A DNA stretch of 64,000 nt from Amborella trichopoda (lineage: Eukaryota > Streptophyta > Magnoliopsida > Amborellales > Amborellaceae). Every line of letters starts with the position of its first letter. The first letter of the stretch is position 1. The stretch is taken from NCBI RefSeq assembly GCF_000471905.2, contig NW_006499969.1:477516-541515 (forward strand). Direction: 5' to 3'. This document shows, one piece after another, positions 1-12,150 of this stretch. The position numbers and the translations under genes are program-made. The notes below the pieces were generated by a model, which saw nothing but the letters and a program-made list of their open reading frames with translations, searched no databases and was not told the DNA's origin.

Positions 1-464
1 ATTCTGAGCTATTTTGGAGCTATGATATAAAGAAGATAATAAGTATTTTTATATTGCATGCCTCAGTGATATTGTGTGTGTTTGAGAGTAGGATCTACTT
101 GCAAAATTTCAGTGGGAGAACCTAAAGGAATCGAAAGTTATGAACTCATCAATTAAGGGTATCAGTTCTAACCCTGCAAAATCCAAGAACTGTCCATTGA
201 GTTTCGTGATTTTTCCCACTAACCATATGATTTATTTCTAGCTGAATTTGAAATGTGACTCATCAAATTTGGTATACTTTAAAAAAAAAACAGCTTCATC
301 AAGAAGTTCCATGTAGTTTGAAAGATATGGTTTATTTATTGAAGGCTGCACAAGTGTTGTTTTATGCAACGAAAACTATTTTAATGATTTGGAAGTCATG
401 ATTTTATTTTTATTCTTCATAAACTGCTTCATGGCTCACACTAAGTTTTTTAAACTTTCATTCT
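1..464. other. AT-rich non-coding DNA left of the tandem repeats
   Basis: No open frame or family motif is recognisable. One AGTGGGAG motif lies near 111. Part of this stretch (about 270-464) may be a further, more diverged unit of the 190-bp repeat that follows. Confidence 0.4.
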
Positions 465-1230
465 GAGTTTAGTTTTATTAAAAATTTATTTGAGAGAGAA
501 ATATCAATGGGAAGAGAGGAATAAAAATTTTGGATTGAAGAGAGTTCATCCTAAATTTTCTGCAATTTGATATGTTTTTCATTGAGACAAGAACAACTAT
601 ATTATCAAACCTATTTAACAAAGTGATATGGGACTTGTAGAAACCCATTTGTTACTATTATGTGTCTACTTTCAAACAAAAATAGTTTGAAAGGGAAACT
701 CCATGAGGGTAGAGAGAAAAAACAATTTTACTAGCTAGTGTTTATCATGGAATTCTGCAATATGATTTATTTTGTGACATGAATTTCACTTATTTAATTC
801 TCTGAATAAAAGTATTAGTTGGGATTCACACTATATTGTTATGATTTGTTTTGAGTCTAGTTTTCAACACAAAATATTTCAAGAAGAAATTTTTTGAGGA
901 TTGAGAGAAACAAATTTTTATTGAGAGGTGCTCAACCTGATTTTCTGCTGAGAAAATTGCCTTGTGATGTAAATGTCACTAAAATGAAGACTCATTAAAT
1001 GGTTTGATTAAGGGATGGAACTATGCAATATTTTATATTTTTGAGTCTATTTCAATACTCAAAAGGAATCGGAGATAAACTCTTTATGAGTTGAGAGATA
1101 TCGTATTTTTATCATGGGATGTCAAGTTCTCTTTTGCGGAAAATTAAAAGATGTGGCATGTAAGACACATATTTGGATTCCTAATTATGGATATCTTTTT
1201 AGGGCCCATTTAAAAAGGTCTTATAGTGTG
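465..1230. repeat. Diverged ~190-bp tandem repeat, about four units
   Basis: Units begin near 465, 660, 850 and 1042, each with a TGAGTCTA/TGAGTTTA-like start, a GAGAGA-containing block about 60 bases in, a TTTTCTGC block near base 100 and a GACAT/GATGT block shortly after. Spacing is 190-195 bp. Identity between units looks low (roughly 60-65 percent by eye), so the array is old. It lies upstream of the copia RNase H relic and may be part of that element's non-coding region. Confidence 0.6.
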
Positions 1231-2323
1231 CCATGAGTATGGTTTATTATAGTAAAACTTTAGAGAGATATAATACAGAGTTGGTGAGATATGACACTCT
1301 ATATGGAGAGTTTTTGATCTGAGAATAGCAGAAAAAAGAAGAAACACAATACGTATAAAAACATCTTGATTTCTTGAAGATGAAGGAATACATAGACTTG
1401 GTGGTAACAAAGAAACGCTAAAGATCAGTGGGAGAATCAAATTTATGATTTTTGAAATGATGGGATGAAGAAGAGAATTTTTTTATGGTGTGAGATAAAG
1501 AGAATCCAAGTGTCGAAACAAGTAAAAGTAATGAAACAAAGTAAAAGTAATGAATCAAGAAAGTCCAGGTACCACACTACATGGTTTTAAGTTATAAAAT
1601 CTATCCCACATTATATGGTAAGGTCATATAGGGAAAGATGATTCAACAACTTTTTATTTTATGTTTAATATGCTTTGGTTATATTTTGGCTAATTGTTTT
1701 ATGAATATGTGTAGAATGTATGGACATTAAGTAATGGGTGATAACAAATTTGAAAGAGCTGATTTATGAATACCATGTGTATTAGTGCCTCCTTATGCTA
1801 AAGTATGAACTACTTAAGGTAGTAATACACATGAAGATGTGATTTGATCAGGGGTTTTGAGCCCTATGGATGAAACATGAGAGATGAGCGTGACTCATTC
1901 AAATATGTAAGCACGAAGGGAGTGCTCTGATGGAACTCGGTCTGAGTGACCATCCTCCCAATAATGTCCACAATATGATGTGATGATGATCACTTGATAA
2001 AGTCTTCATATTTGCTAAAAAGAAAATATTTTGTTAAAACGTTAATAGACAATCTTATGACATGCTTTATTTTGGATAAAATTATAAGATGATATTTATG
2101 ATTTGTTTTCGTGGCCATGAACTTGACTTGGTAGGAAATTAAAAGTGAATGCGGTAAAATGATTTATAAAGGCTAAACATGTATTTTAAAATTAAAATTG
2201 GATGCTTTGAGAAAAACCTAAGTCTATGAATATGGTTTTGAGAAAACCACATTATCTTGCAAGGTCCACTAAGTCTTTATGAAAATCATTTAAAACTAAT
2301 ATACTATTATATAACTATATATA

Positions 2324-2358
<35 letters not shown>

Positions 2359-2784
2359 CAAGTCAATTTTTATTTTATTTTTATTAGATAGAAAAACATT
2401 GTGTATTGAAGGTACTTATAAAAGTGGGAGAAAAACTATCATGCATTGTTTTTTAAATACTGATATACCTTGACCCATGTTTCTAGCTTTTTAAAATCCT
2501 CGATTACCTAAGACCTTGAACAGTAAGGAATGTTGAAGGAAGGCCGTCATGCTAAGCTTCCCAGACACATGTTGTGTTGATTAGATAACTTGGTTTGTAT
2601 GGATTTAATACCAAGATGACTAGTGTGGTTGACTTTTGTGGTTCATGAAGGTTTTGCATATTATCAAACTAACAGGCATTGTATTACATGTTGCATAAAA
2701 ATGCTACGGAATGTATATGTTGTGTGTGCAATAATTGAGTGGGAGCTGTTACAGTCCTACGTTTTTTAGTTACTTGGATATTCA
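1231..2784. other. Non-coding copia internal remnant or flank; (AT)n tract at 2316-2355
   Basis: No reverse transcriptase or integrase motif can be read in any frame. Further AGTGGGAG motifs occur near 1425, 2424 and 2740, the same core as the polypurine tract beside the 3' LTR. An AT dinucleotide run occupies about 2316-2355. Confidence 0.4.
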
Positions 2785-3140
2785 GATATACAGGTGCAAA
2801 CAATCTCACGGATCCAGATGATGCGAAATCTACATCTGGATATGTGTTAATGCTTGGAGGGGATACAATTTATTGATAATGAAAGAAACAGGATGTGGCG
2901 AAATTGTCCACCATAGAGGCAGAGTATTTGACGTACTGATTGGTTGCCAAGGATGCCGTATGAATTAATAAATTTCTTTATCACCTTGACTTTCATCCCA
3001 TACATTGTGAGGGAGTAAGGATTTTCGATGACAATACGGCGGCGATATACGTGTCAAAAGAACCACGATTCCATAAGAACTCCAAACATATAAAAGCATG
3101 TTTCTAGCACTTGAAGGATGAAGTGAAAATGAGAAAGATC
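2785..3140 (+). pseudogene. Ty1/copia RNase H domain relic
   Basis: The + strand encodes, with stops and no start, the usual copia RNase H landmarks in order: STSGYV near 2830, a KLSTIEAEYL block near 2900-2930, and a DNTAAIYVSKEP...FHKNSKHIK block near 3030-3100. In copia elements this domain is the C-terminal end of the polyprotein and removes the RNA strand during reverse transcription. The domain is followed within 500 bp by a polypurine tract and an LTR, as expected. In-frame stops after the IYW block and near the end show that it is dead. The rest of the polyprotein is not recognisable upstream. Family assignment is firm; lineage is not, though a Sirevirus-like element is possible from the repeated AGTGGGAG motif. 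Confidence 0.85.
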
Positions 3141-3607
3141 AAGATCCAGATAAACTAAATATTCCAGTGGGAGCACCTAGTAGTATTTGACATACCAAAT
3201 GGAACACCATATTATAATATTGTTCACCCATGGAACTCGGATGTGTGGCACGGGTTGTATGGTTACAGAAGGGACAACTTATTTGAAGAACTCTTTTGAG
3301 CCCATAAACATACGACCCCATGCAATGAGGGTACGTGAAGGTTTTCTATAACAACAGGTCTATGATTTGTGATGAGATATGAAAGATGGGCTGCGACCAC
3401 TTTTGGGATGAGATTCGAGCAGCAAAGAGAAAAATTCATTGCCTCTATAAATCCTTTTGTTAAAGGATTGATGACGAAAGCTATGATTAATGTATTGAGA
3501 GAGAATAAGTGAAAAATGCTTGAGAGAGATTGTAATTAGAGAAGGAGGTGGAGATGAGAGAAAGTGAGAAAGAGAGATTGTAAGGCCTTCAAAGGCTAAG
3601 TGGGAGA
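3141..3607 (+). other. 3' non-coding part of the copia element, ending in a polypurine tract
   Basis: A purine-rich stretch (about 3540-3607) ends in AAGTGGGAGA directly before the LTR start TGTTGGG. This is the position and composition of a plus-strand primer. AGTGGGAG also occurs near 3166. Confidence 0.65.
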
Positions 3608-5560
3608 TGTTGGGTGAGTGTGGCAATTAAAGGCCTTATGAGTGCTTGTAAGATGAAATGATATAGTGGAATATGAACTTAGTGGGAGTGTGGTCCCTCA
3701 TGAACCATACTAAGCAAACGACGTTTGCTGATACCGAACTGTGCTTGATGGTCTAGGCCAATCGGTTGAAAAAACTCATGTTACTTGGGCATAGAGTATA
3801 AATCGATAAGGATTCTAATGGGTCATCCCTTGATGAGGTCGGAGTATGCCTAGATGAGTGAGCCGAGGGACTATGTGACCCTTGTATGTGATGGTGGCCT
3901 TCAGAGACGGGGACCAAAGCCTCATCCATGTACCATCACACAACATGCATATTGATAGATTGTTTCGGGAAAGTAAGCCACCTTTTAGGGTGAAGCGTAT
4001 ATTTGTGCGAAAGATACCCCTATGCATCATAGGAGCTGTAGTCGCATTAAGTCTAGGTGACATTGGCCCGTCTCTAAGGGAAAACCTAAAATCCATAGAT
4101 TAGGAATGCAACCCCTTGACTCATCGGCCAAATTTTGGTGACCTACTAATGAGCCCCTGCATGGACTCTCGGTCATGAGAAACATTGGGTAGGTTGATAA
4201 AGCAAGTGTGGACCGTAGTCTACAGTTGAAGGTGACGTGCCCTAGATTATTTATTCCTAGACCATATGGATCCTTATCCCATCTAATGAATTTAGTTGTG
4301 TTTATTTTATGATGATATGATTTTAAAATTATTATTTGAATTTTTCTAGATCTCTGGATATTTTATTTATAAAATTTGGATTTATAAAAACAGAGATATT
4401 GATATTTAATGTTTTAACCATTCAAATTAATTCTAAAATTATTTATTGATATTTAAATATTTAAAATTAACATTGGGGGTCCATTGTGCACATGGCCCAC
4501 CATGCCCTAAATTGGTGGGGGTGGCTCGCCCCAATTTTTGGGGTTTTCTATTCCCACCCCCCACTTTTAGGGGTTTTCTATCTTTGATGGGATAAGTGGT
4601 TAAAGAAGATTCAGGGGTTTCCTATCTTTTATGGGATAAGTGGTTAAAGAAGATTTGAGTAAATCTTTTAAAAAAAGGCTTGATAAGGCTTGTGCATATT
4701 TTTGGATGAAACACAATTAGTATTATTTTATTTGATTTATATTGATAGGATAATGATCAAAGGAAAGAGGGGGTTAAATGTTCTAGTACCTTACACAATG
4801 TTGATGGCCCATGGGATGGATGACTCAAATATCTCACCCCATAAGTCACCCAAGATCAATGGTTCATATTCAATCTCACAAAAAGCAGCATGCCAAAAAA
4901 AACCCTAAGAAACCCTAACTTTTTTTAATGTCAATAAAAAGAGATTGTCTCTATCCAAAATCTCTACACTTTATCTTTTTATCTCTCTCCTAAAAAAGTT
5001 TCTCTCTCATGAAAACTCAAAAGGGGGCATATCCCACTCTCCCATTTTTGAAATCTTTCTCTCTTCAATATCTCAATTATGAGTTTATGGTTAAGGGTTT
5101 TAGGGTATAGCAAAATGAGAATCCATCTCTCTCAAACTAGGTTGCTGGGGAATTCACCTAGGGGTTAATTTGTGATCAAAGGGGTCCATATTTTATTGGT
5201 GGGCTTGACCTAAACTTGCTTTTCCAGTTAAGATTGAAAGTTGATCATTGATCCCATGCCATCGGATGGTGGTGACTCGGTGTGGGGGTATAATAAGCCC
5301 GTTTGAGGTAAACTCTCCTTTTGTTAACTGTCATATTTAATTATATTGTCTTTAAATTCTCAAGAATAAGAATTGTGGATAATTTTTTTGATTAAAAGAA
5401 AATTGATTTAGTGACACCAAGGTTTTTAAGATCTTGGATTTGTTAGTTTTATTTTATTTGAAGCAAATGTTATTGGAATAAGACTACTTGTAAGTGATCT
5501 TTGCCAAAAGAAAAAGAAAATAAAATAAAATAGGTGAAAAGAAGAAAAATAAAAATATTT
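3608..5560 (+). mobile_element. Copia 3' LTR (right end approximate)
   Basis: The left edge TGTTGGGTG follows the polypurine tract. A second, diverged copy of the same sequence in the same orientation occupies 39966-40052 plus 55594-56694. The two copies align from the first base through the block around 3815-4110 to about 4810. The right end cannot be fixed because the second copy is interrupted and no partner LTR is in the window. A 44-bp tandem duplication lies at about 4565-4655 (block TGGGATAAGTGGTTAAAGAA). Confidence 0.7.
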
Positions 5561-5594
5561 ATTCTCCGATTAGATCACATTAGTCTTTCTTTCA

Positions 5595-6077
5595 GCAACT
5601 TTCCCTCAAGAAACCATGTTTCCTAGCAAATACCCCCAATATAAAAAGTTTATTTTTTTGGACAAAAATACCCTTCCCTTACATAACCAATCATTTTCGC
5701 TAGAGAGGGTTGTCCGACAATTATTTTGCTGGAATGGGCAGTTCGACAGCTCATTGTGGCGGTCCGAGCATTATGCTATTGGAGAAATGGGTAGTCCGGC
5801 GATTTGAAATAGCGGTCCGACATTTTGAAGGGGCAGTTCGACATTTTGAAGTAGTGGTACGACATTTTGAAGGGGCAGTCCGGCATTTTAAAGTGGCAGT
5901 CCGGCGTTTTGAAGGGAGCAGTCCGGCATTGTACAAGTGTGGTCCGATATTTCTTTTTATTGGGTTCCGAAAATAATTTGTTATGTACGGGAAGGGTATT
6001 TTTGTAAAAATAAATGAACTTGTTGTATTGGGGGTATTGACTAGGAAACATAGTTTCTTTTGGGCGGGGGAAGTTGC
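5595..6077. mobile_element. Foldback-like element with ~95-bp terminal inverted repeats and internal 22-bp tandem repeats
   Basis: The first ~95 bases (from GCAACTTTCCC) reappear inverted at about 5985-6077 (ending GGGGGAAGTTGC). Both arms carry the blocks GAAACCATGTTTCCTAG / CTAGGAAACATAGTTTC and CAAAAATACCCTTCCC. Between them (5730-5945) is a short tandem array with a core like GGCAGTCCGACATTTTGAAG, unit about 22 bp. It encodes no protein. The structure fits a foldback or MULE-derived non-autonomous DNA transposon. No clear target duplication was found, so the exact ends are approximate. Confidence 0.7.
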
Positions 6078-6300
6078 TAGGAAAAGTTAGGTTGGAGGTA
6101 AATTGCTCAGAAAATCTATTTTTGGGGTTTTTTTTTGTTGCAATTTTCCCTTAATTTTACTTTAAATATATTTTGCTGTTTTTAGGATTTTTTTTTGTAT
6201 TGTTTTTATCGCTTCTTAGCTTGCTAGGATCCCGCCATGTTACTCGGCTCGGGCATGGCTGAGTCTCGTCCCCGAGTTATGCTTTCATACACTGATTTGC

Positions 6301-6404
6301 ATCAAAATGCACCATAATACTCTTAATCAATCTCATATGATACAACATCAAATCAAAATGCGCCATAATACTCTTAATCAGTCTCATATGATACAACATC
6401 AAAC
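6301..6404. repeat. Tandem duplication of ~53 bp
   Basis: Two near-identical units follow one another, sharing CATAATACTCTTAATCA and TCTCATATGATACAACATCA. The remainder of 6078-6731 is AT-rich with no recognisable gene. Confidence 0.9.
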
Positions 6405-6887
6405 AATTACCAAAAATAAGCGGATGCTTCTACAGGAAAAATGTTTCCTCAACTTTCAGCCAAAGTCTTATGTTTTGTGTTCACATTGTTGAAAGATATG
6501 CGAACGCTTCTTCTTCATCAGTACTCCGTCTTCTTAGCGGTAAACACAAAACATAACGCAGTTTGAAAAAATGTTAAAACTGATAACCCTAACGTTAGAA
6601 AACTACACAAAACTCAAAAGATGACAGCTACAATATGTAATACTACAAAAGACTCATAGCTTCATTGTTTCAAAAAATAAAATTAAAATAAAAAGTCATA
6701 GCTGCATTGTTTTAAAACAAAACGAGTCGTAGCTTCTGTTAGTATAGATAGGTGTAAGTATGGATACATATCAATATGTATCTGTATGGATATATATTTT
6801 GATAAGATTAAGTATCGTTGTATAGATAGATCTCTAGGTATCTCTTGATTGTGATAAGATTAGGTGGTATACATCCATAATTGTTAC

Positions 6888-9800
6888 CTCGGGAGGCCTA
6901 TGGGTTTTGTGGGACCCAACTATTTTGGTTTCCTTTGTGAATATTATCAAGGATAAGTTCTTGGTTGTTGGTTTTGAGGGCCCTTCACTGGGCCTCTCTT
7001 GGGGTATCATGAATATCTACGAACAATTTCTCCTTTTCTCTAAGAGGTTTTTATTAATGATATGATAGAGATTCTGCGTTCTTTTAATTTTCCTATCTTT
7101 CTAAGGGGGATTTCAATTTCATTAGATGGCCTGATGAGGCTCTGTCTGGAGGCTCTATTAATGCGTCGACGAGAATGTTCAATACCTTTGTTGAAGCACA
7201 CTCTTTGTTAGATATGCCCAATGTGGGTACAGTCTTCACTTGGTCTAATGGGGCACTAGGTACCTATCAATGTTGAAACTTGATAGATTTCTTATTTTGG
7301 GGGATTGGTTAAAAGCTTTCCCTCTAGCTTCGGTTCGAGCATTACCTTGGTTAACCTTTGACCACACTCCTATAATGCTGAGCACGTGCAATAATTTGGG
7401 GGGGCCAAAGCTGTTTAGGTTTGAGATTGGGTGGTTACAAGAAAGTGAAGTTGTGGAGATCATTAAGGGAACTTGGGAGAATACAATTTCGTATGGCTTT
7501 CTTGACTTTCAATTACATAAGAAATTATTGAATATCAAACATAAATTGATTTCATGGAAAAGAGATAATCAATATAATGTTAAGGGTAAGATTGGTGAGA
7601 TGATATTGGATATCAAAATATTAGATAATGATGTCCATACATCAGGTGTGTTATCGGAGGATCAACTGGCAGAGAGAAACATGAAGTTGAAAACTCTTCA
7701 GGACTGCCTTAGAGTGGAAGAAATCTACAGGAAACAAGGGTCAAGAAACAAATGGTTAAAAAATGGTGACCTTAATACTAAAATTTTCCACTCTATTGCA
7801 AATGCCTGAAGAAGCCATAATTACTTGTCGGGTACGGAGATTCAAGGAGTGTATCCTGAGGATAGTATGAGGATGGAAAGTGCTATCATTGGGAACTTCA
7901 AAAAAGCCTTTACTTCTGAGGTGAGTTTTACTTCAAGAATGAGTAGGGTGGGTTTCAAAGTGCTTCCAGTTGGCCTTAGTAATCAGCTTGAGATGGATGT
8001 AACTCTTGATGTACTAAAGCAGGCTGTCTTTTCTCTGCTTGGTGACAACGCACCAGGCTGGCCCGAATGGTTTTCCATTAATATTCTTTCAAAGATTTTG
8101 GAATCTAATCCATGGTGAGTTGTTGTTGATTGCTAAAAGTTTTATGACTAGAGGGAAAATTTTTAGAAGAGTAAATTCCATTTTTATTTCCTTGAAACCC
8201 AAAAAAGCATTTGTGGCTGGTTTGGGTGATAGTAGATCGATTAGCTTGCTCTCTAGTCTCTATAAGATTGTGGATAAGGTCTTAGTAGAAAGATTGAAAA
8301 TGGTATTGTCGGAGCTCTAGACCCCAATCTGCATTCATTAAATATCGGCTTATCACTGATAGTGTATTGATAGCTCAAGAATGCATCCATTCTAGAGTAA
8401 TAAGTGGGAAACCTGGTGTTGTCATCAAGATTTATATGGAAAACACATACGACAAAGTAGAATAGGGAATTCTTTTAGAAATGATGAAAAATATGGGATT
8501 CAGAAGAAATTGGAGTATGTGGATTTATGGCTGCCTATCCTTAGCTCATTTTATAGTTCTATATAAGGGTAGTCCTGCTGGCTTATTTAGTGCCTCTAGA
8601 GGACTTCGCCAAGGAGATCCTTTGTCACCCTTCCTCTTCACAATCTATGCTACATGCTTTAGTCTCCTTGTTCGGAATGTGGAAAGGAGGGGTAACTTTG
8701 CAAGGTTTCAAAACTCAATTTGGGGTCCGGGTGTATCTCACCTTCAATATATAGATGATACTATGATATTCTATGGTGCTGAGGTCACAAATTAATAACA
8801 TTGCTAGATTTTTGCAATGTTGTGAAGTATCTATAGGTCTCAAAGTTAATTTTGAGAACACCTCAGTGATAGGAATTCATTGTAATGAATCCCTGATGAA
8901 GGAAATTGCAGAGTCTTTGGGGTGTAAGATAGATAAGTTTCCTTTCACTTATCTAGGTATGCCGCTTTCTGATGGAAGACTGCCATTATCAGTTTGGGAT
9001 AAGGTTCTACAGAGAGTGCAATTCAAGTTGGACCTTTGGAAGCATAAATATTTATCCCTGGGTGGTAGGATAACTTTATTAAGAGTCTGTTTAGCAAATC
9101 TTCTTATATACCAGATGTCTATTATGCAAATCTCCTCCTTAGTGGCAAAGAAATTAGAGACTACGATGAGAAACTTCTTGTGGGGATCCTCGGATGAATC
9201 TAGAAAATTTCATCTTCTTAGATGGGATGCTATTTGTACACTAAAGAGTGAAAGGGGCCTTGGCATAAGGAAAATCAAACTTATAAATCAGGCTATACTT
9301 TGTAAGTGGTGGTGTTATAGTCTGCAATTCAAAGACCAGCTGTGGTATCAAGTACTCGTAGGTAAATATAGTATTGATGTATATGGCTTGTGACTTGGCT
9401 CACGATGTGGTAATGGAAACTTATCATCGTATTGAAAAGCGATAAACTTTTGTAAGACATTGGTTAATTGTAATATTCATTGGAATATTGGAAGCGGTCC
9501 ACTAACTTCATTTTGGAGTAATATTTGGGTAGGAAATTGTGCCTTAAAAATAACATATCCTTATATCTATGCAAAGGTGGAGAACCCTCACTCGTTGGTT
9601 TCATATATGTTTGAAGGTAGAGGGCATGACATTGGGTGGAATGATACTTTACCATACAATCGAATCTCGGATGCTCTATTCTACTCAATTCACTTATGAG
9701 GTTCTCAATAGGGTATATATCCCCCAAGATGCAGAAGATGAGATAGTTTGCGATCTGGAGAGAGATGGATCCTTCTCGGTGAAATCCATTTATAAGCTGC

Positions 9801-10860
9801 TATTTCATGACATATGGCGATGGTCACTACCCCTAATTGCTTAAGTTTGGATATGGCATCTTCCACATAAGGTTCAAGCATTTGTGTGGTTGGCTGCTCA
9901 AGATAAGATCCTAACGGTAGATAATTTTATGAAAAGGGGTAAGATACTGCCTAACATTTGTCCCATGTGTAATAATGATGGTGAATCAAGGGCACATCTG
10001 TTTATTCATTGTTCCTTTATCTCGAGATTTTGGTCGTGGTTCCTCTTTCAGGGGGGGAGGGGGGGTTAAGTCTGGCTTTACTGGAATCTATCTTAGGAAT
10101 CATTACAAATTTGCCTCTTCCTTTTTTATCGCAGACTGGGAAGGTTATTTGGGATATTTCTAGAGGGGTTATAATGTGGGAAGTATGGAAAGAGAGAAAC
10201 ATGAGAGCCTTTGATGGAGTTAGCCTTCCATTTGAGATGATTTTAAATAAGATCCTCCACACTCTTTGGTTTTGGGTATCTGGAATGAAAGAGGGTTGGG
10301 GTATCTCAGACATGGATGTGTAACTCAATCTCTCTACCTGGCTTAAGTTGGCCACTCCAAAAAATCGTCCAAGATGCTATTGGAGTCCACCTATGGAGGG
10401 GATGTATCGTCCAAGATGCTGTTGGAGTCCACCTATGGAGGGGATGTTCAAAATAAATTTTGACGGAAGCTTCCAAGGAAACCCAGGCTAGGGAGGCTAT
10501 GGAGGAGTTGTGAGGAACTGCGCTAGAAATGTTATGGTGTCATATGCTGGTCCTCTGGGTGTAGCGACAAGAAATTATGCAGAATCCTATACCCCTCTAG
10601 CTGGCTAAAAAATCTACCTTTCTTGGAATTTGGGTAACTGTGTTGTGATTGAAGGAGGCTCTATGAAGTCATAAAATGGTGCAATAGAGAGCAGAAGATC
10701 TCCTAGGAATTGAGACAGATGCTTTTGCAGGTCGTTGACTTGTTTCAATTGGTTAACACATCCTTCGTGCACATCTTTAGGGAAGGGAATGAATTGGCTG
10801 ATACACTTGCCAAGGGTGGAACACCTTTATCCTCTTTTGTTGTTGATAATGATGTAATCT
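6888..10860 (+). pseudogene. LINE ORF2 relic: endonuclease, reverse transcriptase, zf-RVT, RNase H
   Basis: Domains in order on the + strand, broken by many frameshifts and stops. Endonuclease N-part (SGGLWVLWDP near 6890), GDFNFI at 7106-7123, and the LDRFL...FDHTPI end at about 7270-7375. Reverse transcriptase with APGWPEWF/GPNGFPLIFF around 8045-8080, a degenerate motif A (YMENTYDKVE then stop, near 8435-8465), GLRQGDPLSPFLF near 8600 and YIDD at 8748-8759. Thumb/connection block with PFTYLGMPLS and GGRITLL (8940-9080). zf-RVT with CPMC...HLFIHC (9960-10015). RNase H with NFDGS...GNPG (10455-10490) and FREGNELADTLAKGG near 10775-10820. The enzyme nicks target DNA and copies the LINE RNA. 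This copy cannot be functional. YIDD in place of the commoner FADD is a lineage trait or a decay change. Confidence 0.92.
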
Positions 10861-10912
10861 ATTTTGATTAGTACGTGAATAAAATTAGATAAATTTTCTT
10901 AAAAAAAAAAAA
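6888..10912 (+). mobile_element. 5'-truncated LINE (L1-type), poly(A)-tailed
   Basis: The element begins inside the endonuclease domain and ends in a 12-base A tract at 10901-10912. It is flanked by the duplication TGTTAC (6882-6887 and 10913-10918). The 3' LTR of the host element provides the matching empty site near 12048-12062 (CATAATTTTTACTGGCC), which supports the boundaries independently. Truncation at the 5' end and the A tail are typical of target-primed reverse transcription. Confidence 0.92.
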
Positions 10913-11070
10913 TGTTACTGGCCCTATATTTATAGGAGTCTTGTTTATTCTTTAATGAAAATCAAAATACTTAGTGTTCTCTACATTATTTGTCACAACC
11001 CTGTCGCCCTCTGGTATGGGACGATAGGGGTCTGGGGGCAAGGTCATGATAGTATTATGAGATTCTATAT

Positions 11071-11907
11071 TGGTACCACAACCATAGACTCCTCACCTTC
11101 ACATATGAACTCGCAACTTCAGATCTAAGTTGGCACCTCAGATCTGATTTGAGCTTGTATCGTCTGATTGCTGCCCTGTTAAGATCTTAGTTTAGAGTGC
11201 CATGTCAAGATCTTAGTTTAGAGAAAGAAATTTGGTTGCTACCCTGCCGATATTACTTTAGAGACAGAGACATCTCGGTGATCTATAAGCCATTTTCCAT
11301 TGCCCATTGTTTTGGGTAACCCTTTGCTGCTGGGCTCCCTTTTGATGCCGGACTCTTGTTGAGCCGGATCTGAAACGTGCCTCTAAATCCATCTCTCCCC
11401 AAAGTTTTCATTGATTCATATTTCGAGTCTCTGCCGTAAAAAAAGCGCCGGGTTGTGTTTCCACTTTCTACTACAAAACAACCACCAGGTTGTGTTTCGA
11501 CTTTCGTCTATCTGTTGAGTCGTATTTCGACTCTCTGCAAAACAACCGTTGTCTCTGTTCTGTCTTGCGAGTTGTTGAATTTGTCTCCGATCCACACCAA
11601 GTTTTTTGGCTCTACCAAGCGCCATTATGTTTTCTCAGTTGTCTCAACTATTTTTCTGTCTTTGGTGAAGACCTGGAATTTTTCTCTGCTTGCTCGAGTC
11701 TGCTCTGATGTGGCCGTCTATTCCTACGGCCTACCGATTTATCATTGCTCGAGCCTATTGATCAACCACTGCTTTACTGCTGCTTTCTGTGTTTGTTAAT
11801 CAAGCAATATGAGCATGGCAACCACTGCTTTTATTGTTCAAGCGATGCACCTGAAGATCCAAACTCCAGCAGCTCTCTCAAAGCATCTTGAGTTTGAGGG
11901 GGGGGGG
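11071..11907 (+). other. Internal region of the small copia-like element, no recognised protein
   Basis: About 830 bp between the primer site and the polypurine tract. Short open frames exist but none carries a gag zinc knuckle or a pol motif. A TTCGACT-containing motif repeats two or three times around 11460-11545 (GGTTGTGTTTCGACTTTC and variants). It probably only carries cis signals. Confidence 0.6.
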
Positions 11908-12145
11908 GGTTATATAGATAGGTATAAGTATGGATACATATCAGTACGTATCTGTATGGATATATATATTTTGATAAGATTAGGTATCATTGTATAGATA
12001 AGTATCTGGGTATCTCTTGATTATGATTAAATTATGTGGTATATATCCATAATTTTTACTGGCCTTATATTTATAGGAGCCTTGTTTATTTTTTAATAAC
12101 AATCAATATACAAAGTGTTTTCTGCATTATTTTGAGATTCTATCA
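11908..12145 (+). repeat. 3' LTR of the small copia-like element
   Basis: Homologous to the three pieces of the 5' LTR, for example TGGATACATATCAGTACGTA against the 5' copy near 6762. It follows the G-rich polypurine tract and ends TATCA before the duplication GCTTC. Confidence 0.88.
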
Positions 12146-12150
12146 GCTTC

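Larger units (their letters stand above)
6737..11070 (+). repeat. 5' LTR of the small copia-like element, split by a LINE and a ~65-bp insert
   Basis: LTR sequence occupies 6737-6887, 10919-10991 and 11058-11070. Joined, these align with 11908-12145. The LINE sits between 6888 and 10912. A further ~65-bp segment at 10992-11057 is absent from the 3' LTR. Confidence 0.85.
6737..12145 (+). mobile_element. Small non-autonomous copia-like LTR element carrying a nested LINE
   Basis: A ~238-bp LTR is present at both ends. The element is flanked by a perfect 5-bp duplication GCTTC (6732-6736 and 12146-12150). The 5' LTR starts TGTTAG and the 3' LTR ends ATCA. A degenerate iMet-like primer site (TGGTACCACAAC at 11071) follows the 5' LTR, and a polypurine tract (GAGTTTGAGGGGGG, ending near 11908) precedes the 3' LTR. 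Without the LINE the element is only about 1.4 kb and its interior encodes no recognisable gag or pol, so it must have used proteins from another element. The polypurine tract and LTR style suggest copia; that assignment is inference. Confidence 0.85.
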